NCBI RefSeq assembly: GCF_000003605.2 | Contig: NW_003140814.1 | Span: 252,209-273,930, forward strand | Length of the DNA stretch: 21,722 bases | From: Saccoglossus kowalevskii | Taxonomy: Eukaryota > Hemichordata > Enteropneusta > Harrimaniidae | Direction: 5' to 3' | In this document: positions 9,007 through 18,942 of the stretch, piece by piece | Layout: every line of letters begins with the position of its first letter | Position numbering within the stretch: the first letter of the stretch is position 1 | The notes under the pieces: generated by a model | Seen by the model: only the letters and a program-made list of their open reading frames with translations | What the model was told of the DNA's origin: nothing | The model's database searches: none | Position numbers and translations under genes: made by a program

Positions 9007-10235
9007 CCAAATTAAAGAAGACAAGGTTAGGTACCTGATGGGAAATAACGTGTCTAGTCTGATTTCCTGCGTAAAATGAAATTAACATTTGATATGTATA
9101 TTTATAGACAGAGGGCTACTGTACAGACTTGATTAAAGTTGCTCAAAAAAAAAAAAAATTAATTTAGATGTAACAAATATTAAATTGTAAATTTCTACCA
9201 AAGAACTAAGAATACTTGTATATCTTGTTGTTTTAGTGTGAAAATCCTAATTCACTATATATTCAAATCAAACTGTGTCATGTAAACCACCACCGCTACC
9301 AACAAATGAAGCAATAACGACATCATTTACCAAATGAAGTTTGGGTTTGAGCGATTAGCAATGAGGTATTACCCAGTGACGTCGTAATTGACATAGCATT
9401 TTGAATTATATATGTATAATCATTTGTAATATGATACACATAAAAGTATGGATACTGCTTTCAACTTTGTCAAATTTCATATTATTGATCTTTACAATAT
9501 TTGTTTGCGTTACGAGAATTATGGATCGAGATTTTCAGATGTCACCTGACCATGTCCCATGACCCCTATAAATGAACCATGTCAGAAGGTGGTTAAAACG
9601 AAACCGGTTTTATGGAATTGTGGGAAAGATGGATTGCCACCATTTTTATTTCACATCCAATTCAGTGATGTATAAGGGCAGTGTTGGCATAGTAACTTGA
9701 TAATTTATTTTATTTATCATGCTCTTCTTACAGTAACTACTGACCTAAATAACGCACGACAAAAGTGCAGCGTAAAACTAGCCTAACAATAAGAAATAAA
9801 TGAATACACACATGTATTTAGAAGAAACTAAGATCTATACTGTTCTTGTCTATTCGAAGATAATTTAGTTCAATATTTCATCTTAAACTCAGACTCACCT
9901 TGAATTTATTATATGTACTGCACCCAGTATGAATAAATATTAAAGTGTAAACTTAAACTGGTCAAGGTAGATTTGGACAGTATAATGAAATGTCTCTAAT
10001 GTAAACATGTTATATTTTTCATATGATTAACAGTAATTAATTACTAATTCTTCATAATTTTTGTTCAAAATGAAATAATATTCATCAAAAGAGGACAGTT
10101 ATATATTCTAAGTTTACTATTGCATGTATGTGAAATAAGGGCATGGCTAACTCGTAACAATACCGAAAATTTAGAGGTACTCGTCATTCTTGATATTTAG
10201 TTCCATAAAATAAGAACAATTAAAAAGATGGGATT

Positions 10236-10258
10236 CCGGAAGTGGTTTCCATGGAAAC
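10236..10258. promoter_or_regulatory. ETS-like site abutting a palindromic RFX-like X-box
   Basis: CCGGAAGTG (10236-10244), a classic ETS-family core, is followed without a gap by the perfect 14-bp palindrome GTTTCCATGGAAAC (10245-10258), which has the layout of an RFX X-box (GTT-x-CC / GG-x-AAC). A further half site GGTTGCCAT follows near 10308. Such composite sites occur in promoters and enhancers. Here the position is intronic and activity is not shown. Confidence 0.3.
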
Positions 10259-10661
10259 TATGCCATTGTGAATTCCCCAATAGATTTACGCTTCGCCCCT
10301 ACTCTGGTTGCCATTATAAATTAATATTTTTTTCAGAATAGAAAAAAAAAATATTCAGTGTAAAGAGCATTTTTTAAGAGAAAAAGAAAACTTGCTAAAT
10401 CAATGATTAATATTAAATAATAACTTAACATATAAAATTTGACCTTATTTTAGTTATAAATTGAGCACTCAAAAAAACATTACCTTTATTAAGCCAGCAG
10501 GTCCTGAATAATCCCTGACCTGTGCCAATTATATAGACAACAAATAATCCTGCGATTAAAACAACCGTAAATTGTCACAGCAAAGATTCTTTCCCACCCA
10601 CAAAAAAAGCTTTGTAAAAAACATACAATCATTTACAAATCATCAATTCTTTGCAGGTTGG

Positions 10662-10674
10662 GTTGCTAAGCAAC
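10662..10674. promoter_or_regulatory. RFX-like X-box palindrome
   Basis: GTTGCTAAGCAAC is two 6-bp arms (GTTGCT / AGCAAC) around one central base, close to the RFX consensus. It lies in the large intron, about 400 bp after the composite ETS/X-box. The same motif can be carried by interspersed repeats, so binding is only a possibility. Confidence 0.25.
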
Positions 10675-11949
10675 AGTCTTTAAATGTAAAATTCAAGTTC
10701 AACAGTTTTTGGTCAACATGATCTATTAATTTTTATTCGAGAAAAAAAATCTTTAACCTTGACTCACACAGGATGTTTACCTTGTATAGCCCCTTGCTGA
10801 AAAAGTCAATGTCCTGCCAAGCAATCTTCATCAATTCATCATTATGAAAACTACGTTTGTTCTTTTCATTCAACGAACAATAATGTTTTTCCTACTTTTT
10901 AAATATCAATTCATAGAGAGAAAAAAAATGCCAATCATATTTCTGTCAATCACAAATGATTGTAAAATTGTTTTTTTACATTTACGTTTTTTTTGCAATC
11001 AAAACATACTGACATACAATTGGTGAATGTGCTCGTGAGAATCCACGTTACACTAATAAAGAAAATGATATTAAAGGTGTTAAAATGGTGAATGGATTGC
11101 AACATTAATCTAATTCAGCCTGCCTATATTGTGCATTGCGAGTCACTCATTCATGTCTTGTATGTATACATGTGGTGAGGCATTAATATGTAATTTGAAA
11201 GGAGTCCTTTCCTACTAGATGATGTACCCTGCACGGATTTGCTGACATATTCAAGCGTGTTAGGTCGGTTAACATTTATTCACTTCGTTAATTCGTAGTT
11301 TAATATTTAGCGCCGATCATTTATCGAGTCACTCCACATCTATTGCTTAACTGACGTGTTTTACTATTTTTATAAGTTTTCATCCTTGATGTTTCTTTAG
11401 AATTCAGAGACTAACAATAAAGTTTTTTGTAGAATTGTCATTCTGGTGTGATAGGTGGTGGAGTGCATCATTTCTTTTTTGATGTATTCAAATGAAATAT
11501 ATTGTGTTTTAATTTTTGCATTCATTGGTTAAGTACTGATTTAGTTAAAAAAAAAAATTCGGTAATAAATTTAGTTATGCAGTTTCTGTGATTGCTGTAA
11601 ATATAAGTGGAATTCTTGATAAGGCTGGAATGCTGGGCTTTTTGTTGCCATGCATACTGTATTTGTTCCGTTAGCAGCCATGTGCTTATGTAAATGATAC
11701 AGAATTGAAATCATTTCCTCAATTTTTCACAACAGATGCTATGGCGTCATACGTAACCCATAATGCTTTGCTAGTGATTCAAGATCGTGGAATACAATAC
11801 TGATAAAAAGTTGTATATCGAGGAAATGAAAAGCGTTATAAAAAAAACGGTCAATTGTGTTTTCCTGCGTTTGTTTAGCTTGATACATTATGTTAGCCTT
11901 GACTTACACTCTAATTTGTTGTTGACATAAATAAATTTGACATGATGGG

Positions 11950-12015
11950 ACAAAAGATTCAAAATGGACGACCATTTTGTTTTAAAGAATGAGCCATATC
12001 TCTGACATACCTTGT
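11950..12015. repeat. Interspersed repeat fragment with ATGG/CCAT hairpin core
   Basis: ATTCAAAATGGACGACCATTTTGTTTTAAAG, read in two halves around the AAAATGG-acga-CCATTTT stem, followed by GAATGAGCCATATCTCTGAC, resembles 19494-19562 (TTCAAGATGG..., GGCCATTTTGTTTTAAC, ...GGCCGTATCTGACC). The two are probably copies of one interspersed repeat. A related core is seen at 16100-16320. Confidence 0.5.
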
Positions 12016-13297
12016 CTTGTTACAATCAGACTTTACATAAACGTCTTACATCATATTACACACATTTGGTTCATGGTGGAATAATTTTTCATGCAGTTAA
12101 ACTTTCTTTTTACGAGTGGTCTCAGGATTATCAAATATAGTGTAAATCGTAACATTTAATGACGGGAATTGAAATTTGTAGAAATAGGGATAACTGCTGC
12201 ACTATTATTTACCATTTTTATTAACCGTAGCATGTATTGTCTCCTTTTAAAACAATATCTCTATTCTTTTGAAACAAATTTGAAGAATAAAAATGTTTTA
12301 ATGTATATTTTTGAAAAGAATAATAGTTTTCTAATATTTCAGTGACACCATAGTACATTTTGTTGATGTCAAAAAAGTGGTCTTTTATTCAGTTTTACTT
12401 GTAGCTGGTCATGCAGCATTCACTAAAATCGTCTTCCAAATACCACACCTCTCTTTGCTGCAGCTGATGCAATTTGTTGTAAGTTTTAGCCAGCAACTAC
12501 TCTATACATCATGAAATGACTTAAATTTGAAGCAGTATGTCAAGCCTTTCAGAAATAGTCAAATTTTGTTGTTGTACTGTCATAATATTGTACCTCATTC
12601 AGGTGATATAGTCTGTTAAAAAAGATTTAATATTGTACAAATGAATAGATTATTACTCATTTAAGTACTAGCATGGTTTGTATTTGTTCAACTGCCTGTC
12701 TGTGTTTAATTAAGTAATTCAAGTGTTTTACATCACCGTCAGAACTGGCAGTAATATATTTGTAGTGTCACTAATTATACGTCTTGTAATAATATTGTGA
12801 ATCAGTAATCAGGGAAAAAAATAGTAAATTGCCATCATGTTTGTAATTTTTTTTCAGAATTTTAGAAAAAAGATGAAAGATTTTTTTTTTTTTTTTTGAA
12901 AAATCAACATAGAAGCACCATTTCAATTACAATTTTAAAATTAAAATTAAAATAAAACTGCACAAACACATTGATTGAAAAAAAAAGTGAACAGTGAAAA
13001 GAAGAAATGTATAATGTTCGGTTATAGTGCAGGTTTCTGCGCATTATTCCTTTAATTGATTGTTATTAAATATCAGCTTTTATTTTGTTTCAATGTTTTT
13101 GTCTGTCCATGTGTCTGCAGGCCTGTCTGTTGGCATGCACATTAAATAAAAATAAATAAATAAATAAATAAATTTCCAGACAGCAGTGCTTCGCAAGACT
13201 TTTTCAAAAACAAAAGAATTTATTTTTGCTCTGCTGGTATCCACATTTTCAGCCTCTCTGCAAGCTGATGCAAGCTAAAACACTTCCTGCTTTAAAG

Positions 13298-13317
13298 TGA
13301 CCTATGACCTTTGAACC
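13298..13317 (-). promoter_or_regulatory. Second tandem DR1-like nuclear-receptor site
   Basis: TGACCT-A-TGACCT-T-TGAACC repeats the three-half-site, one-base-spacer layout seen at 7003-7022. The third half site is a TGAACC variant (GGTTCA on the minus strand). It could be a receptor site or a remnant of a repeat rich in TGACC; sequence alone cannot separate the two. Confidence 0.3.
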
Positions 13318-13689
13318 TAACTGTGAATTGTGTATATGAAAATAAGACTAAATCGGCTTTGTAGGAATCATTTCTAATCTATACAGTAAGCAAATATTCT
13401 AAGCACAGATTAATGTGAGTTAGTGAAGAGAAAAAAACATGATTACTAAATATTTTACTGAATATAGTTGTGAATAAAATAGTTTTGTTTTGATTAGATC
13501 TCCAACTGGAATTTTGTGGTTTGGACAATGATTTGACATTACAATGATATATTTGATAAGTGTCATGATTGATGTGTCATGCTTAAAAGCTCTTTTGCAA
13601 CCATTAGTCATCACTTTCATATTTTAATTTTGTTTCTCAGTTACAGCTGCACTGCTTTATAACGGAAAACATCTTTAATGAATTTATTT

Positions 13690-15262
13690 CTCTCCCCTAT
13701 AATGCCTCCATTTTGCTCCCCACTAATGCCTCCATTTTTCTACCCTATGCCTCCATTTCTACCCCATTAATGCCTTCATTTTTCTTCCCTATAATGCCTC
13801 CATTTTGCTCCCCAATAATGCTTTCATTTTTCCCCTACAATGCCTTCATTTTCTCCCTATAATGCTTTCATTTTCCCCCCTATAATGCCTTCATTTTGCT
13901 CCCCAATAATGCCTTCATTTTTCTCCCCAATAATGCCTTCATTTTTCTTCCCTATAATGCCTCCATTTTGCTCCCCAATAATGCTTTCATTTTCCCCTAC
14001 AATGCCTTCATTTTCCCCCTATAATGCTTTCATTTCCCCCCTATAATGCCTTCATTTTGCTCCCCAATAATGCCTTCATTTTTCTCCCCAATAATGCCTT
14101 CATTTTTCTTCCCTATAATGCCTTCATTTTGCTCCCCAATAATGCCTTCATTTTTCTCCCCAATAATGCCTTCATTTTTCTCTCCAATAATGCCTTCATT
14201 TTTCTTCACTATAATGCCTCCATTTTGCTCCCCACTAATGCTTTCATTTTGCTCCCCACTAATGCTTTCATTTTGCTCCCCACTAATGCCTTCATTTTGC
14301 TCCCCAATAATACCTTCATTTTGCTCCCCAATAATGCCTTCATTTTGCTCCCCACTAATGCCTTCATTTTGCTCCCCACTAATGCCTTCATTTTGCTCCC
14401 CACTAATGCCTTCATTTTGCTCGCCAATAATGCCTTCATTTTTCTCCCCAATAATGCCTTCATTTTTCTCTCCAATAATGCCTTCATTTTTTTCTCCCCT
14501 ATAATGCCTTCATTTTGCTCCCCAATAATGCTTTCATTTTGCTCCCCAATAATGCTTTCATTTTGCTCCCCACTAATGCCTTCATTTTTCTCTCCAATAA
14601 TGCCTTCATTTTTCTTCCCTATAATGCCTTCATTTTGCTCCCCAATAATGCCTTCATTTTTCTCCCCTATAATGCCTTCATTTTGCTCCCCAATAATGCC
14701 TTCATTTTTCTCCCCACTAATGCTTTCATTTTTCTCCCCACTAATGCCTTCATTTTGCTCCCCACTAATGCCTTCATTTTGCTCCCCACTAATGCCTTCA
14801 TTTTGCTTCCCACTAATGCCTTCATTTTGCTCCCCTATAATGCCTTCATTTTGCACCCCTATAATGCCTTCATTTTGCTCCCCAATAATGCTTTCATTTT
14901 GCTCCCCACTAATGCCTCCATTTTGCTCCCCAATAATGCCTTTATTTTGCTCCCCAATAATGCCTTCATTTTGCTTCCCACTAATGCCTTCATTTTGCTC
15001 CCCTATAATGCCTTCATTTTGCTCCCCTATAATGCCTTCATTTTGCTCCTCTATAATGCCTTCATTTTGCTCCTCTATAATGCCTTCATTTTGCTCCCCT
15101 ATAATGCCTCCATTTTTCTCCCCAATAATGCCATCATTTTGCTTTCCAATATTGCCTTCATTTTCTCACCTGTATAATGCCTTCATTTTCTCACCTGCAT
15201 AATGCTATTATTTTCCATACCTATAATGCCTCCATTTTGCACACCTATAACGCATAATGCCT
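13690..15262 (+). repeat. 24-bp pyrimidine-rich minisatellite, about 65 units
   Basis: The basic unit is CCTTCATTTT + GCTCCCC + AATAATG. Variants alternate TCTCCCC or TCTTCCC for GCTCCCC, and ACTAATG or CTATAATG for AATAATG. Most units are exactly 24 bp; shorter ones occur near the left end. Runs of like variants cluster (for example ACTAATG units at 14237-14290 and 14350-14405), which indicates local duplication. Since 24 is a multiple of three, several frames stay open on both strands (14024-15202 and others on plus, 14209-14856 on minus) and give 8-residue periodic peptides; I do not regard them as genes. The array fills the end of an intron, and AG is absent from all of it. Units degrade at the right edge (15170-15262). 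Confidence 0.97.
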
Positions 15263-15436
15263 TCACTTTCCAGTTTTATTCAATAACTAATTGTAATAGA
15301 AAATTTCAAAGTGATTTAATGCTTCCCTTCCATTTTTAACTAAAATAAATGATCTGATTATGCTTGGAATGAGTTAATCATTACCTCAAAGCTGTGTGCT
15401 TTTTAGTCATCATTAATTGTTTTGTATTTTTTCCAG

Positions 15437-15532
15437 TTATTATTACTTAAAACAGTAATAGATGCAATTTATGCAGAAAATGAAGAAGCTTTAGCAGAAT
15501 ATTTAAATGACTATTTTGATCCTCATGAAATG
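15437..15532 (+). CDS. CECR2: CECR2-like protein, exon B (WHIM1-like helices)
   Basis: This 96-nt exon has phase 0 at both ends. The acceptor is TTTTTTCCAG/TTA and the donor ATG/GTAAGT, close to consensus. It encodes 32 residues, LLLLKTVIDAIYAENEEALA followed by EYLNDYFDPHEM. Joined to exon A it reads ...SLSCENK-LLLLKTVIDAIY..., the typical end of a DDT/WHIM1 region where a leucine-rich helix follows a Lys. The final FDPHEM leads into R-x-x-P-I-G-x-D of exon C, which corresponds in CECR2 to the segment 'D-x-x-x-L-R-x-x-P-L-G-x-D'. Residues 37-68 of the joined partial protein. The 24-bp array ends about 175 bp upstream. High confidence as an exon, good confidence for the family. Confidence 0.88.
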
Positions 15533-16094
15533 GTAAGTGTTAAAATTTCTTGATTTGTGAAATAATTTTACTTTTCATAAGATGATTGCATGGTATATAT
15601 TATAAATGAACTTTGGATAGATTCTTTTTGTCTATCTCATCAACTAATTAGAATATGAATGTTTGTACTTAATGATTTTTAGGTCTCATACTGCCAAATA
15701 AAATTTCCGTAGACAAGATTTCAAAGATCAATATAATGTTCTTATTTGGTGATTTATTTATTTGTATGTAATCAAGTCTTTGCAAGAAATACACATGTTG
15801 TGTATATCAAACTCCTGCGAAATGGGTGGAAACGAAACTCACAGATTTGTCAAACTTCAGAATAAATGTTTTGTAGACGGTATCTAGTAAATAGTTGCCA
15901 AGATTGACAGGTCACCATTACTTGTCTTTAAAAAAAAAGCTTCACACATACAAGTCTGATGAAATTAAATTGCTCTCTCACGCATTGCATTTCAAATATT
16001 AAGAAAAAAACATTGGCTAGCAAGAACCAAATGATTTCACAGCTACAGTCATTAATTAGTGGTATTATATCTTAATACATGTTGGTTCACTTAA

Positions 16095-16330
16095 GTTGGT
16101 TATCCAAGATGGCTGACCTTTGGCCATTTTCGTTGGGAAAACATTCTTTCTTAACCAATCAAAGACAGCTGACTGGCTGCCATTTTTTGAAATCCACAGT
16201 TTGATTATGTCCATTTCTTAGATTAATATTGTTAAAGAGATTATACATCTCCATTTTGAATAATTTTCTTTCTAAACAAACCAGATATAGCTGATTGGTA
16301 GCCATTTTTTTAATGAATTGCTTCTCATCA
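16095..16330 (+). repeat. Duplicated repeat with GATGGC...GCCATTTT core
   Basis: TTCTTTCTTAACCAATCAAA...AGCTGACTGGCTGCCATTTTTT near 16144 recurs diverged near 16266 (TTCTTTCTAAACAAACCAGA...AGCTGATTGGTAGCCATTTTTT), a spacing of 122 bp. A related core, CCAAGATGGCTGACCTTTGG then CCATTTT, lies just before at about 16103. All resemble the fragments near 11960 and 19494. An open frame on the minus strand here (16159-16347) is repeat-derived. Confidence 0.5.
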
Positions 16331-16770
16331 TGAGTCGATATCACCATTTTTCACAGGGCATCATCATGAATATGAATAGTTTCCTTTTATAATAGAGGAA
16401 ATACAATATTCTCAGAAAAATAATTGTTTAACTGTATCTTGCATAAAGTCTAAATTGGATTTTTCTTCTCACCCACACATGCAATAATAGTAGCTATGGA
16501 CTTCATATTTCGTGCCTTGAAAATAATTATCTTCACACCGTGGTGTATGGAAAGAGGGTATGATGAGAGGACTGTGATAAATAAACATGTGTAATCCCAC
16601 GATGTTTCCTTTCTTGCTTGACATCAGTGTACACAAGTGGGATTATGTATATATTATCACATGTATACTTCCACATTATGATGATATAACTGATTACAGG
16701 ATGTAGACATTGATGATATTTTACTGAATAAAAATATATTAAATGTTAGTGTATCACTTTCCTTGAGTCC

Positions 16771-16808
16771 GATAATTTGTGATAATTTGTGATAATTTGT
16801 GATAATTG
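16771..16808 (+). repeat. 10-bp tandem repeat GATAATTTGT, 3.8 units
   Basis: Three perfect GATAATTTGT units are followed by GATAATTG. The run lies about 190 bp before the exon at 17001. It is a short slippage-type repeat with no further sign of function. Confidence 0.95.
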
Positions 16809-17000
16809 CTGCAATTTGGAATTTCTTAACACTTTTGTAGCTACAGATAGCCGAAATGAATTGAGAAAAAAATGATGTGCTGATATCAACTGATTTGATT
16901 GAATAATAATTTTAAAATTAATGTATACACTTTGCGTCTACCATTGGCTCTCGTCAGTTAACCATGCTGTGGAATTTAATCAAGTCTCTTTTTACCGCAG

Positions 17001-17055
17001 CGATTTTGCCCCATAGGACAAGATGCATTAAATAACACTTACTGGTATTGTGATG
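17001..17055 (+). CDS. CECR2: CECR2-like protein, exon C (P-I-G-x-D...YWY core)
   Basis: A 55-nt exon between TTTTTACCGCAG and GTAAGT, entering in phase 0 and leaving with one base of a split codon. It encodes RFCPIGQDALNNTYWYCD. This is the signature block of WHIM-type proteins, in which a basic residue and P-(L/I)-G-x-D are followed, seven or so residues on, by a Y-W-(Y/F) triad. It is present in CECR2, RSF1, BPTF and BAZ proteins. Here the NTYWYCD-DLRLYRE continuation across the intron matches CECR2 (YWY...R-(M/L)-Y-x-E) best. The split codon G/AT restores D exactly at the next exon, a strong internal check that both borders are right. Residues 69-87 of the joined partial protein. This small exon would be missed by simple ORF searches. 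Confidence 0.9.
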
Positions 17056-17630
17056 GTAAGTTGCATTTTATCTTTTCATTGATTTAAACGTTTTAGGTTC
17101 TACGTAACCGTCTGATGTAATTTCTCGGGCATGCCTCAGTGGACCAGTAGTGTTTTGTACACTGACAAGGCCTAATACTAGTTTTCATTTTCATAGTTTG
17201 GTTTCAGTGGAGCTTAATGGCTTGAAATGGTTTTTTGTTACCTGGCAACATTCACTTTCACCAATTTTCATGTGTAATTGATGAAATTTTACTGAAAACT
17301 GTCCATTTCAACACAACATAATACATCAACAAAATTTTTATAATTTCACCATTTTGCCCACTTTCTATTCCAAGGATACTAGAAAGTATTCACTTAGGCG
17401 GTACGTGGTCGTACATTGACCTCAGTTATGCGTTTAGTGACTGTGTACATACTATGCTTTGCAGTTTCTGTGAAATAAAGTTAAAATGGCTAACAATATT
17501 GTTTCCATGGGTACTCTAATCCTGCCATTTTGTATTTTGCCTTTTATTGAATATCAGAGTGTTTGTAATTTTCGCAAATGTCTATTGATTGGTTGTGTAC
17601 TTTCTTTAATTGTTATTTTTGTAATTTCAG
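17056..17630 (+). other. Intron with one X-box-like site
   Basis: This is a 575-bp intron between donor GTAAGTTG and acceptor TTTTTGTAATTTCAG. No repeat copy was recognised. It contains GTTACCTGGCAAC at 17237-17249. The 126-codon open frame from 17486 combines intron sequence with the following exon; its first part is not coding. Confidence 0.75.
17237..17249. promoter_or_regulatory. RFX-like X-box, perfect consensus match
   Basis: GTTACC-T-GGCAAC fits the RFX X-box consensus GT-N-R-CC / one spacer base / R-G-Y-AAC at every position. It is the third such site in introns of this gene. Related sequences such as GTTACCTAGCAAC can belong to interspersed repeats in marine invertebrates, so function is open. 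Confidence 0.3.
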
Positions 17631-17818
17631 ATCTGAGGCTGTACAGAGAAGGTGCTATAAAGAAGGGAAATAAAAAGTCCTGGGAGTGTGTATGCGTCAC
17701 ATCAGACGACTGGCATAGTTTTCTAAGACAGTATCGTAAAGTAACCAACCAACAAGAAAAAGAATTGGTTAATTATATACAAAATGATCTATGGCCGCTC
17801 ATTCAAGGCCAACTAGAG
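17631..17818 (+). CDS. CECR2: CECR2-like protein, exon D (WHIM2-like block)
   Basis: This is the longest conserved stretch: 188 nt which, with the split codon, give 63 residues (joined residues 87-149). It runs DLRLYREGAIKKGNKKSWEC, then VCVTSDDWHSFLRQYRKVTN, then QQEKELVNYIQNDLWPLI and GQLE. The W-x-C-x-x-T-x-x-x-W pattern, the F-x-x-x-Y-R-x-x-T stretch, E-x-x-L helix and a final D-x-x-P-x-I match the CECR2 region between WHIM and bromodomain, which is why CECR2 is preferred over RSF1 or BPTF. CECR2 has a long low-complexity insertion between the YWY triad and the W-x-C motif in vertebrates; here it is only about 15 residues. The acceptor is AATTTCAG/AT and the donor GAG/GTAAAT (weaker). The reading frame stays open a little into the intron, which explains the longer frame ending at 17866. 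Confidence 0.9.
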
Positions 17819-18942
17819 GTAAATAATGTCTGTACTCTCGGGGGTGGCGCTACATCACATTGCTAAGACGCGTACCACTGTACCATGTATTTCTATTGGC
17901 TATGCGCGAGCTGCTGTGGAGTGCCGGTGAAAACAGCTAAAGTCAAGAGAAACAAACTCAACTTTGAAGTAGTCCTGAGCAATCCAATTTATATATGTTG
18001 TTACACTGTTCAGGGGAGTCTCAACTACTATCCCAAAGTACAGTTTTCAGAGAGTTGTCGGCTTTTGTTTTCAACAAGATGGTCGCCAGGCAGTAAAAAT
18101 GCCCAAATGTTCGTCCCTGTGACTAGGCAAAATATCTTGATTGCTTCATTCCTAGAACGTTCAATTTCTCGTCGCTCTGCTCAAATTAAAATTTCATGTA
18201 AATATTCATCGTATTTTTCATGACATTGTGTTGTATTTATCAATGTCGCTTTCCAACATTTTCTGTGCTAAGGTCACCTTTAACAAAATGAGCATGTACA
18301 AAAAAAAACATTTTAATTTATGCACATTAGTGAAAAAAAAATTTCCCACAATTCCAGTTTTATCAGCTATACCTATTTATCTGAAACATTGCTGTGAACG
18401 CTTTTTTGGATAACGAATCATATATTGAGAGATGACCAAAACCAGGGTGATGTTTAGACACTTTGTTCTCAACATTGTTTGTACATTCAAGGGTTTTCAT
18501 GTCCATGCCCATGCCCAGCGTCAACATAGATGCTTTCTCATACTTCAATCTACATTTGGAACTATTAAAACTCCTTGTATTAATTTATGGTGTCTATTAT
18601 TTTGTTCATTTAAAAAGAAAAAAAAAATGATTATTAAATGTATAGCTGTGTTCCACAAAAATTTAGATTTGTATGTCGGTCATTTGTTTTGCATTATTAA
18701 ACTTGTCAATTTTCTTCTATGGCTATGGATTTGTTATTTCTACTTTTATATGCACACTATTAGGTCTGGATTAATGGTAGAGGGAGTGATTTCGCCAAAA
18801 ATAGATGTATATATCACGTTTTTTAAGTAATCTTTTGATGGAACAACTAAAAAAAGATAACATGTGCTGGTATATTCAATATTTATTTATCATTTATGTG
18901 TGGTTATGACAGTTATTTTTATTATTAATTATTGTTTTAAAG
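17819..18942 (+). other. Intron with a less AT-rich patch
   Basis: A 1.12-kb intron. The stretch 17830-18140 is clearly less AT-rich than its surroundings and carries a 112-codon open frame (17885-18223) with several cysteines but no recognised domain and no splice borders; it may be a repeat fragment. Other open frames (18228-18413, 18432-18830, and 18363-18548 on minus) overlap each other and look random. The acceptor is ATTGTTTTAAAG. Confidence 0.6.

Larger units (their letters stand above)
8187..13689 (+). other. Large intron, first part, no exon seen
   Basis: This is the start of a 7.25-kb intron (8187-15436). No convincing exon lies inside it; open frames such as 8517-8837, 10844-11026 and 13420-13620 (minus) lack family resemblance and splice borders. 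It holds a MITE-like element (8869-9006), short palindromic sites (10236-10258, 10662-10674, 13298-13317), a T17 tract at 12881-12897 and an (AATA)n microsatellite at about 13142-13173. Confidence 0.65.
15533..17000 (+). other. Intron with ATGGC-hairpin repeats and a 10-bp repeat
   Basis: No further exon is seen in these 1.47 kb. It includes duplicated repeat material at 16095-16330 and a short 10-bp tandem repeat at 16771-16808. The inverted pair TAATCCCAC / GTGGGATTA near 16593 and 16640 is only 9 bp long. The acceptor ends CTTTTTACCGCAG at 17000. Confidence 0.7.

Noticed and set aside
13141-13173. (AATA)n run as a possible element tail
   Set aside because: No element body or target duplication was recognised next to it; it is treated as a plain microsatellite.
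14209-14856. 215-codon minus-strand open frame rich in QNEGI-type repeats
   Set aside because: It is the antisense reading of the same 24-bp array. The peptide period changes register at 14470 or so where the unit length changes, which a selected protein repeat would be expected to avoid.
14024-15202. 392-codon open frame with 8-residue periodic peptide (and overlapping 152- and 220-codon frames)
   Set aside because: The frame exists because the 24-bp unit is divisible by three and lacks stops in several frames. Comparable frames are open in other plus frames and on the minus strand, so nothing singles out one as a protein.
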